NCBI GenBank assembly: GCA_964386865.1
Contig: CAYLUN010000075.1
Span: forward strand, 1 to 28,090
DNA length: 28,090 nucleotides
Source: CAYLUN01 sp964386865
GTDB lineage: Bacteria; Verrucomicrobiota; Kiritimatiellia; RFP12; UBA1067
Reading direction: 5' to 3'
The position numbers were made by a program, and so were the translations under genes. Positions 6,273 through 13,213 of this stretch are shown piece by piece. How positions within the stretch are numbered: position 1 is the stretch's first letter; every line of letters starts with the position of its first letter. The notes under the pieces were generated by a model, which saw only the letters and a list, made by a program, of their open reading frames with translations, was not told the DNA's origin and did no database searches.

Positions 6273-8081
6273 ATGAGAATGATGACAGGTGTCATGAGGG
6301 GTCTGGGTTTGGCCTTAACGACGCTGGCGTGCGCATTTTCGCAGGCCGATGACGCGGTGTGGAATATCGCAACGGGCGCCAGCTCCGATTGGAATGTGGC
6401 GACCAACTGGCTGCCCAGCACGACGTTTCCCAACGGCGCGGGGCAGGTCGCAGCCATCACGAACGACAGCGTCGTTGTGCAGACGATCCGGCTGCGGCAG
6501 AATATCACCGTGGGAACGCTGCACATTGGCGACGGGGTGGTGGCCTCCAACCTGTACAACACGACGGTTGGGAACAACGGCGGCGAAACCTATGCGCTGA
6601 CCTTCGACAGCGGTGCGGCGGGTGTGCCCGCACGCATCGCATTGTCGAAAACCGGCACGGCGACCAGCTTCCTGAGTGTGCCGATGGTGCTTGCGAGCGA
6701 CCTGCTGGTGGATCTGACGGGCCTTGATGCGACCAACCGCCAGAGCCTGACGCTCAACGGGGCGATGACTATGAACGGCCACACCGTCAGCTTCACAAAC
6801 GGGATTTACACGCAGGGCCAGGTCACGTTCGGAAACGGCTCCGAGTTCACAGGCGCGGGTGAAATCCTCAATAACTCGCGCTCGACTCTCGGCGTCGACG
6901 GGAAGAAGTCCTTTTCCGGAAGGCTCGTGGCCAACGGCAAGGCGACGGGAAGCAACACGAGCACCTTCAATTTCACGAACGGCGGGTTTACGAACGCGAT
7001 GGAAGTTGTGGTCAACGGCTGCGTCTCCAACTCCAATAGCCGCGAGGGGGGCGGCCTTAACTCGGGAAACGGCTCGAACTTCGACAACAACCCGGGCCAG
7101 CGTTTCACGCGGCAGCGGATCACGATGAACGCGGGCTATTTGGTTGCGAACGGTCAGGCGGCGAAGGTCGGCACGGCCAACGACTGGCAGAGAGGGCTGG
7201 AGTGGGTGCGCGACGAGGTGTCTGTGTTGGATCTCAAGAGCGGTTTCAACTACATCGCCGTCAACAAGGGCGCCAATACGACGGGCACCGTGTTCGCGGT
7301 CGGAACGCTGCTGCGCGCGCGTGGGGCTTCGGTGTATCTGTTCGGGCCCACAGGAACGAACCTCCTGCTGCTCGCGGCCGACGCGACGAATGAGCTGAAG
7401 GGCGCGAACGGCCCTGCGGGAAGCACAACCCTGAGCATCGTGCCGTGGGTGGGCGTCTATTCCGGCGGCGGGTTCGTTAACCCGGCCGGCTTCGGAACGT
7501 ATGAGGCGGGGAAGGGCTTCCGGGCGCTGGATGTGAACACCGAGTACACGAACAACCTGGCGGCAGGCACGAATCACAATGTCAGCGCCGGCTCTGTGGC
7601 GATCGCGGCCGACGCCGCGGTCAACGCGCTCCGCTACACAGGCGGCAGCAGCAACATCGGCGCGGGGCGGCGGCTGGCGATCACGAGCGGCGGACTCTTC
7701 TTCAACGGCAGCGGTACGCTGGGCGCGAGCGGGAGCGCGGCGGCTGGAACGGTAGACTTCGGCGCAGCGGAGGGGGTCATCTCCGTACATGCCGCCAACG
7801 CGTCGACGATCGGCGCGAGGATCAGCGGGTCGGGCGGCGTGTCGAAGATCCAGAGCGGCACGCTGACGCTCACCTGCACGAATGCGTACAGCGGCGACAC
7901 GCATGTGGGCGGCGGTGTGCTGCGGGTGGGGGACGGCACGACTGCCGGCACCCTCGGCAGCGGCAACGTCGAGGTTCATGCGAGCGCGACGCTGCGGATC
8001 TCCAGCGCCAACGCAGTGGCCGACGCGGCAACCGTGAGACTGCACAGCACCGGCCCGGACTTCTATTTCGGACGGATGTAG
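6273..8081 (+). CDS. Secreted autotransporter-associated beta-strand-repeat protein (ends at in-frame TAG)
   Basis: The frame starts one base after the regulator stop, with a strong GGAGG seven bases before the ATG. The signal peptide is MRMMTGVMRGLGLALTTLACAFSQA by inspection. The mature part is Gly/Asn/Thr-rich with repeated beta-strand motifs (SSDWNVATNWLPS near the start; KIQSGTLTLTCTNAYSGDTHVGGGVLRVGDG near the end) typical of the autotransporter-associated beta-strand (PATR-like) family. Such proteins form long beta-helices at the surface or in secreted form; no beta-barrel is seen. The frame ends at TAG 8079-8081 after FYFGRM, but the same frame continues for 61 clearly homologous residues (see 8082-8267), so the product as read lacks the family's normal end. 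A role in glycan handling is inferred from neighbours only. Confidence 0.85.
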   Translation: MRMMTGVMRGLGLALTTLACAFSQADDAVWNIATGASSDWNVATNWLPSTTFPNGAGQVAAITNDSVVVQTIRLRQNITVGTLHIGDGVVASNLYNTTVGNNGGETYALTFDSGAAGVPARIALSKTGTATSFLSVPMVLASDLLVDLTGLDATNRQSLTLNGAMTMNGHTVSFTNGIYTQGQVTFGNGSEFTGAGEILNNSRSTLGVDGKKSFSGRLVANGKATGSNTSTFNFTNGGFTNAMEVVVNGCVSNSNSREGGGLNSGNGSNFDNNPGQRFTRQRITMNAGYLVANGQAAKVGTANDWQRGLEWVRDEVSVLDLKSGFNYIAVNKGANTTGTVFAVGTLLRARGASVYLFGPTGTNLLLLAADATNELKGANGPAGSTTLSIVPWVGVYSGGGFVNPAGFGTYEAGKGFRALDVNTEYTNNLAAGTNHNVSAGSVAIAADAAVNALRYTGGSSNIGAGRRLAITSGGLFFNGSGTLGASGSAAAGTVDFGAAEGVISVHAANASTIGARISGSGGVSKIQSGTLTLTCTNAYSGDTHVGGGVLRVGDGTTAGTLGSGNVEVHASATLRISSANAVADAATVRLHSTGPDFYFGRM

Positions 8082-8267
8082 CTCGACGCGGGGGTCAGCG
8101 AGACGGTTCGCTTCCTGTATCTGGGCGGTGTGCCGATGCCGAACGGAACGTATGGCAGCGGCGCGAGCGCGGCCGCGACTAAGCGCGACGCGTACTTCGT
8201 TGGCGAGGGCGTGCTGACGGTGACGGCTGACGCGACCGCGCGCGGGACGCTGATCAGCGTGCAGTAG
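8082..8267 (+). pseudogene. In-frame C-terminal continuation of the beta-strand-repeat protein after TAG
   Basis: The frame continues with LDAGVSETVRFLYLGGVPMP, then NGTYGS, RDAYFVGEGVLTV and ends GTLISVQ before TAG at 8265-8267. This is the usual closing segment of this protein type. The GTLIS ending is shared with the other repeat protein in the window (ending AGTLISIL, minus strand at 19029). One base change, for example GAG to TAG, would explain the stop. Alternatives are a sequencing error or real readthrough. Confidence 0.75.
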
Positions 8268-8341
8268 AAGAGAGGGTTGAATCGGTTCACGGTTCAGCGG
8301 TTCGTGGCGGGGCTGTTCGTAGAGAGAGAAGGATGTGGTTT

Positions 8342-11137
8342 ATGCGGAGACGCTCATTGTGGGTGGGTGCGGTGTTGTGCGCGGTCGCGGCGTGGGCCAC
8401 GCCGCCGGGTCAGTACCGGCTGGCGCTGCGGCCGGAGATGGTGACCTCGAGTTCGCCGCACGCGGACTTCTCGGGGTTGGTCGATGAGCAGCTCGAGGTC
8501 GGCGACCCGCCGGCGGGCGAGCCCGCGACGGGCTGGAAGATCGCGTCGCAGCACAACAAGGCGTTTCCGTTCCAAGCCGTGATTGACCTCGGCCAAGAGA
8601 CGGCGCTGGCGACGCTCTGGCTCTACGATATGAACAACACGGGCGACGTGGCGATCCACGCGGGCAAGCCCGGCGCGTGGCAGCCGGTGGCGGCCTACGA
8701 CTGCAAGCGCTACAAGGCCTGGGGCGCGGTGCCGCTCAACGTGACCACGCGCTACCTGATGCTGGAGTTCAAGTCCGCCGGCGCGATCGTCCACGAGGTC
8801 GTGCTGGACGCCTACTCGGAGCGCGGCTGGCAGGCCGTCAAGCTCGCGAAGGCCGAGGCCGAGCGCAAGGAGCAGGAGCGGCAGGTGGCGCTCGCGAAGG
8901 CCAAGGAGGAGGCGCTCAAGCGCCCGCTCGTCGAGCTGGCGCCGTTCGGCCGGCTCTCGCTGGTGGACGAGGTGGCGTGCGGCGCGGCGCAGCCCGGCCA
9001 CGAGATGCGCTGCGACCCGGCGGCTGCGGCCAGCGTGCAGACGATCTTGGGAAAGCCGTGCCGTGTGCTGGCGCCGACCGCGAAGGAGTGCGCGTATATG
9101 ACCTACCGGCTCGGCGCGCGCAAGCTGCTGCGGGCCGGCGGCACCTACGTGCTGGCCGTGGAGTATCCCGAGGACGCGCCGCGCAGCCTGGTCGTCATCA
9201 ACACCGGCAACGAGACCTCGCGCGGGCTGCACACCGGGCTCACGACGGGCGACACGATGCACGCCAAGTACGTCGACAGCCAGGTGGAGTCGCTGAACCT
9301 GCCGCTCTCCGGCAAGTGGGAGACGTGGACTCTGCTCTTCCAGCTGCACGACCGCTTTGCGGAGAAGGGGCTGGTGCGCGGCTCGAACCGCCCGCGCACG
9401 CTCACGCCGGAGGACGGGTTCGATGTGACGGTCGCGCAGTTCTCGGCCGAGAACGACCCGCTCTCCAAGGGCGCAGCCGTGGCGAGCATCCGGCTCTACG
9501 AGGTGGTGGACGAGGAGAAGCTCGCGCTGAAGGTCAACTACCCGCCCGACGGGCTGCCGCGCCGGCGGCTCTTCTGGCGCGAGGAGATGGCGGACGGCGT
9601 GATCGGCGGCAAGAAGCCCGAGGAGCGCGGCGTGGACAACCCGCTGGACTGGTACCGCTACAAGGCCGGGCAGATGCGCTTCCTCGGCCTGAACACCTAC
9701 GCAAAGGACCTGCTTGAGTTCGGCGCGTGCCAGCACTGGGACCCCACCGAGTACGGCGGCAACAAGTGGGTCTACTTCAACGGCGAGCAGAAGGGCCTGT
9801 GGAAGCAGATCGTGGAGCTGATGGGCGCGAGCGGCTTCGACGTGCTGCCCTACTACGAGTACAGTGGCAGCAAGGGGCAGGAGGGGCTGGGCAACCAGCG
9901 CCGCGCCCAGCCGCTCAGGGGCGACGGCAACTACACGCACATCAGCTGGATCGAAACGTCCAACGCGGACATCACGGACCCCGACACCTACGCGGACTTC
10001 CAGAAGATGCTCGACCTGACCGTGGTCAACCTGCAGGACAAGGCGCGCTTCGCGGGCATCTGGATCCGTCCGCGCTCGCAGCTGCCGGTCGGCTTCGGCG
10101 ACAAGACGCTGGCGCGCTTCGCAAAGGAGGCGAACTCCGGCGCGGCCGTGACGCGCGCGCAGCTCAAGGCGGATAAGGCGCTTTACGAGAAGTACATCGC
10201 GTGGTGGGACGGCAAGCGCCGCGACTTCCTCGCGGCGATGCGCGACTACCTGCGCGGCAAGGGCGTGAAGGACGCGTTCGTGCTCTTCACGGGGTGTTCG
10301 AGCGAGCCGGGCAAAGGCTTCGGCGACTTCCAGCCGCGCTTCTTCACCGACTCGCCGGACGTGTGGTCGCCGGTTCTCGCGCAGGAGGCGCACAAGCCGC
10401 CGCTGGACCGCAAATGGCAGGTTCACACGCCCGCTGACGTCGCCGAGCAGGGGCTCTACCTCAACGCGCTGCTCGCGCCCGGCGCGAACTGGGGCGGCTG
10501 GGAGATCCACCACGCGAACCCGGCCGACGATCCCGCGACCTACCAGCCGGTGGAGGGCGTGCTGCTGTCGCACCCGTTCAACCGGCTCTACACGGTGGCC
10601 TCGCCCAAGACGCTCGACCTCTACCGCACGCCGGCGGGGCTGGCGCTGCTGCGGCACTACGCGCTGAACGAGAACATGATGAACGATCTGTCCGACAAGG
10701 AGAAGCTGGGCTACTTCGTGGCGGACGTGGAGCGGGCGGGGCCATCCTGCATGCAGGCCGAGGCCGTGGCGATGGCGAACGGCGACCCGACCATGATCGG
10801 CTACCTCTGCGGCAACAACTTCGGCCGCGGCTTCCCGCTCTACGTGCGCGACTTCAACGCGAACTTCCTCGCGCTGCCGGCGCTGCCGAGCAAGCGACTC
10901 GAAGGCGCGAGCGACGATGCGGCGGTGGCCGTGCGCGTGATTGACGCGGGCAAGCAGGGCGTCTACGTGTCGGTGGTGAACACCGCGCCGACCGAGCGCA
11001 AGCAGGTGCGCGTCAAGCTGCCGGGCGGCGGCGCGGTGACGGCGCTCGCCACGGGCGCGGCCGTGGCGCGCAGCGGGGACGGCGTGACCGTCAGCCTGCG
11101 GCCGTACCAGCTGCTGTCGCTGCGCGTCGCGCCGTGA
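8342..11137 (+). CDS. Large secreted protein, discoidin-like N-terminus and TIM-barrel-like middle, family not recognised
   Basis: This 931-residue exported protein starts MRRRSLWVGAVLCAVAAWA (signal peptide). The ATG at 8342 has AAGGA eight bases upstream; ATG 8333 is an in-frame alternative. Residues about 35-155 look like a galactose-binding (F5/8 type C) beta-sandwich, with AVIDLGQETALATLWLYD and a final EVVLDAY. A Lys/Glu/Ala-rich coiled coil follows (about 165-195). A second beta-rich region (about 200-400) precedes a region of alternating strands and helices (about 405-800, from RRRLFWREEMADGVI) with aromatic-rich strands such as FDVLPYYEYSG and FAGIWIRPRSQLPVG, which suggests a glycosidase-like TIM barrel. 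The last 80 residues look like the C-terminal beta-sandwich common in such enzymes. I do not recognise a named GH family and cannot place catalytic residues. It is downstream of the repeat protein and convergent with the fucosidase. Confidence 0.8.
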   Translation: MRRRSLWVGAVLCAVAAWATPPGQYRLALRPEMVTSSSPHADFSGLVDEQLEVGDPPAGEPATGWKIASQHNKAFPFQAVIDLGQETALATLWLYDMNNTGDVAIHAGKPGAWQPVAAYDCKRYKAWGAVPLNVTTRYLMLEFKSAGAIVHEVVLDAYSERGWQAVKLAKAEAERKEQERQVALAKAKEEALKRPLVELAPFGRLSLVDEVACGAAQPGHEMRCDPAAAASVQTILGKPCRVLAPTAKECAYMTYRLGARKLLRAGGTYVLAVEYPEDAPRSLVVINTGNETSRGLHTGLTTGDTMHAKYVDSQVESLNLPLSGKWETWTLLFQLHDRFAEKGLVRGSNRPRTLTPEDGFDVTVAQFSAENDPLSKGAAVASIRLYEVVDEEKLALKVNYPPDGLPRRRLFWREEMADGVIGGKKPEERGVDNPLDWYRYKAGQMRFLGLNTYAKDLLEFGACQHWDPTEYGGNKWVYFNGEQKGLWKQIVELMGASGFDVLPYYEYSGSKGQEGLGNQRRAQPLRGDGNYTHISWIETSNADITDPDTYADFQKMLDLTVVNLQDKARFAGIWIRPRSQLPVGFGDKTLARFAKEANSGAAVTRAQLKADKALYEKYIAWWDGKRRDFLAAMRDYLRGKGVKDAFVLFTGCSSEPGKGFGDFQPRFFTDSPDVWSPVLAQEAHKPPLDRKWQVHTPADVAEQGLYLNALLAPGANWGGWEIHHANPADDPATYQPVEGVLLSHPFNRLYTVASPKTLDLYRTPAGLALLRHYALNENMMNDLSDKEKLGYFVADVERAGPSCMQAEAVAMANGDPTMIGYLCGNNFGRGFPLYVRDFNANFLALPALPSKRLEGASDDAAVAVRVIDAGKQGVYVSVVNTAPTERKQVRVKLPGGGAVTALATGAAVARSGDGVTVSLRPYQLLSLRVAP

Positions 11138-11160
11138 GCCGGCGCGGCGGGCGGGCGAGG

Positions 11161-11256
11161 GTCCGCGGCCCGCACGGAGGCGGGCCCTCCAGCGCGACGG
11201 GAGACGGTGCGGTCCGCCTCGCAGGGTAGGGACGGCACCCCGTTGCCGTCCGCGGA
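11161..11256. repeat. GC-rich intergenic repeat, copy 1
   Basis: This 96-bp unit begins GTCCGCGGCCCGCACGGAGG and recurs at 11387-11481 with two substitutions and one indel. Both copies are in the non-coding space between convergent genes (11138-11519). Confidence 0.85.
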
Positions 11257-11386
11257 CGCCGACGGGGACGCCGCGGTTTTCGGCGGGCTCGTAGCGCCCG
11301 CCGTACTGAAGCCAAGCAACCGAATCGCGTGCGCCCGAGGGGACGCCGGGACGACCGGCTTCGCATGGAGGGACGGCCTCCGTGTC

Positions 11387-11481
11387 GTCCGCGGCCCGCA
11401 CGGAGGCGGGCCCTCCAGCGCGACGGGAGACGGAACGGTCCGCCTCGCAGGGTAGGGACGGCACCCCGTGCCGTCCGCGGA
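11387..11481. repeat. GC-rich intergenic repeat, copy 2
   Basis: This is the direct repeat of 11161-11256, 226-225 bp downstream. Its end contains a perfect 9-bp hairpin (GGACGGCAC, CCC, GTGCCGTCC at 11456-11476). In copy 1 an extra T shifts the same pairing. Confidence 0.85.
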
Positions 11482-11505
11482 TGCCGGCGGGGCGGCGTCC
11501 CTACC
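11451..11505. terminator. Nested inverted repeats between convergent genes
   Basis: An outer 10-bp inverted repeat (GGTAGGGACG at 11451-11460, CGTCCCTACC at 11496-11505) overlaps the inner hairpin at 11456-11476. It sits 15 bp past the 3' end of the minus-strand fucosidase gene. It could act as a factor-dependent or bidirectional stop for both converging transcripts; there is no T-tract, so this is inference. Confidence 0.4.
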
Positions 11506-11519
11506 AGCGGCGCTTATTC

Positions 11520-12908
11520 CTACCGGCTGAAGCGGCCGGGCTTGAAGGCGTCGCCGAGGTCGAGGACGATCACCGAGACATCGGCGTCGGGCGCGGCCTT
11601 CGGCACGGTGATCGTCACGCTCTTATCGTCGTTCGCCTTCACATCAAGCGCCTTGGCGGGGTCGGCCAGCAGGTAGGCCTTCTTAATCTGCGGCGCGTTG
11701 TGAAGCGCGGCCAGCGGCACGGCGAGCGCGCCGTCAGCGGGCCAGTCGAACACGTGCAGGTAGAGCTTGCCGGGCTTGGCGGTGACGCGGCCGAACGGCA
11801 CCTTGCCGAGCGGGCTGGCGTCCGTGCCGTAGATCGATTCGCCGTTGACCTTCATCCACGTGCCCATCGCGGCTAGGCGCTCGACGCTGGCGGCGGGGAA
11901 CTCGCCCTCTGCGGTGGGGCCGATGTTCAGGAGGAAGTTGCCGCCCTTGGAGGCGATGTCCACGAGGTTGCGGATGAGGGTGCGTGGCGTCTTCCAGTTC
12001 TGGTCGCTCTTCTTGAAGCCCCAGGTGTCGTTCATGGTCATGCACGACTCCCAGTCGAGCCCGGGCAGCCCCTCGGGCGGGATCTCCTGCTCGGGCGTGC
12101 CGAAGTCGCCCGCGAAGTCGCCGGTCTTGGTCAGGCCCTTCATGCCTTCGCGGCCCTTGTCCACGCGGTTGTTGACGAGGATCGAGGGCTGGAGCCCGCG
12201 CACGTAGGCATAGAGGTCGCGGCCGCGCTCGTGCGTCCACGGCGCCTCCCACTCGCCGTCGAACCACATGACGCCGACGGGGCCGTAGTTCTTCACGAGT
12301 TCGGCGAGCTGGCCCTTCAGGTAGGCGGTGTACTTGTCCATGTCCGGCTGGTGGCCGGGGCGGTTCGCGTCCCACTTGGGAAGCAGCCCGTAGTTGGGAT
12401 GCTGCCAGTCCATGATGGAGTGGTAGAAGCAGAGCGTCACGCCGTACTTTCTGCAGGCATCGGCGAGGGGGCGCAGCAGGTCCTTGCCGTAGGGCGTGCT
12501 CATGATGTCATATTCGGTGGAGGGGCTGTCCCAGAGGCAGAAGCCGTCGTGGTGCTTGGAGGTGATCACGATGTACGTCATGCCGGCGTCTTTGGCGGTG
12601 CGCACCCAGCGGTCGGCGTCGTAGTTGACGGGGTTGAACTGCTGCACCAGCGGACGGTAGTCGGCCAGCGTGATGCTGGCGCGGTTCATGATCCACTCGC
12701 CGATGCCCTTGACCTCCTGGCCTTTCCACTCGCCGGCCGGGACAGCATAGAGGCCCCAGTGGATGAACATGCCGAAGCGGGCGTCACGCCACCACGTCAT
12801 GCGGGCGTCGCGCTGCTGCGGGGTTTCGTTGAAAAAGTCGGCCGGTGCGGCACGCAGGCCGAGGGCGGCGAGAACGGTCACGGTGAGGGCGAGACGGATG
12901 AATCGCAT
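11520..12908 (-). CDS. Secreted alpha-L-fucosidase, GH29
   Basis: This 462-residue exported glycosidase releases alpha-linked L-fucose with retention, by family knowledge. I chose the ATG at 12908 because AGGAGG lies six bases upstream and the signal peptide MRFIRLALTVTVLAALGLRA follows. The barrel shows the GH29 hallmarks: WWRDARFGMFIHWGLYAVP (HW at about 50-51), TSKHHDGFCLWDS (about 117-129) and VGVMWFDGEWE, where the Asp (about 217) is in the position of the family nucleophile. GNFLLNIGPTAEGEFP (near 325) is the usual end of the barrel. A short C-terminal beta domain follows. The likely substrate is a fucosylated, perhaps sulfated, glycan given the sulfatases nearby. The upstream region has a 14-bp symmetric element (12984-12997). 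Confidence 0.95.
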   Translation of the reverse strand: MRFIRLALTVTVLAALGLRAAPADFFNETPQQRDARMTWWRDARFGMFIHWGLYAVPAGEWKGQEVKGIGEWIMNRASITLADYRPLVQQFNPVNYDADRWVRTAKDAGMTYIVITSKHHDGFCLWDSPSTEYDIMSTPYGKDLLRPLADACRKYGVTLCFYHSIMDWQHPNYGLLPKWDANRPGHQPDMDKYTAYLKGQLAELVKNYGPVGVMWFDGEWEAPWTHERGRDLYAYVRGLQPSILVNNRVDKGREGMKGLTKTGDFAGDFGTPEQEIPPEGLPGLDWESCMTMNDTWGFKKSDQNWKTPRTLIRNLVDIASKGGNFLLNIGPTAEGEFPAASVERLAAMGTWMKVNGESIYGTDASPLGKVPFGRVTAKPGKLYLHVFDWPADGALAVPLAALHNAPQIKKAYLLADPAKALDVKANDDKSVTITVPKAAPDADVSVIVLDLGDAFKPGRFSR

Positions 12909-12983
12909 GGTAGCCTCCTGTCGGATGAGCGGCCCGTCCCTCCGCGTGCGGCGGAAGGAAAGCCGGTTGGGAAGACAAGTCAC

Positions 12984-12997
12984 TAACTTAGTAGTTA
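12984..12997. promoter_or_regulatory. Palindromic candidate operator upstream of fucosidase
   Basis: TAACT, TAGT, AGTTA forms a 5-4-5 inverted repeat about 75 bp before the fucosidase ATG, in a short AT-rich patch within otherwise GC-rich DNA. It could bind a regulator. The promoter boxes themselves are not clear. Confidence 0.35.
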
Positions 12998-13093
12998 CGA
13001 TAACAAAGCCGACAGCCGCGCTCAAGCGCGATTCAGTGTGGGCGCAACGGCGATCCGCTGACCCGTCGCTCGATGACGCAAGGATAGCCGACC

Positions 13094-13120
13094 TGTAGCT
13101 CCGCCGCTGCGTCGGCGGAG
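13094..13120 (+). repeat. REP-like hairpin with GTAG head (copy A)
   Basis: GTAG (13095-13098) is followed by a perfect 8-bp stem (CTCCGCCG and CGGCGGAG) with loop CTGCGT. A 5' GTAG-type tetranucleotide followed by a palindrome is the defining layout of REP sequences mobilised by RAYT (TnpA-REP) transposases. Copies B and C, inverted, follow at 13130-13203. Confidence 0.65.
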
Positions 13121-13129
13121 AGGAGGCGT

Positions 13130-13203
13130 GTTTCCGGCGACACAGCGCCGGAACTACAGAGCCAGCGTTTCCGGCGACACAGCGCCGGAACTACAGAGCC
13201 AGC
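13130..13203 (-). repeat. Two tandem 37-bp REP-like units (copies B and C)
   Basis: 13130-13166 and 13167-13203 are identical 37-bp units. On the minus strand each reads GTAG (13154-13157 and 13191-13194), then an 8-bp stem TTCCGGCG and CGCCGGAA with loop CTGTGT. Compared with copy A the stem differs at two paired positions with pairing kept, and the loop differs by one base. The array abuts the 3' end of the Calx-beta protein gene. Confidence 0.75.
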
Positions 13204-13213
13204 GGATCGCCGG

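Noticed and set aside
8354..11464. Minus-strand open frame of 1,036 codons
   Set aside because: It lies fully antisense to the secreted protein gene at 8342-11137. Its sequence is Arg/Ala/His-rich low-complexity, the usual shadow of GC-rich codon bias.
13130..13203. Possible CRISPR array from two identical 37-bp units
   Set aside because: The units are directly adjacent with no spacer, there are only two, and the hairpin with GTAG head fits a REP element better; no cas gene is present.
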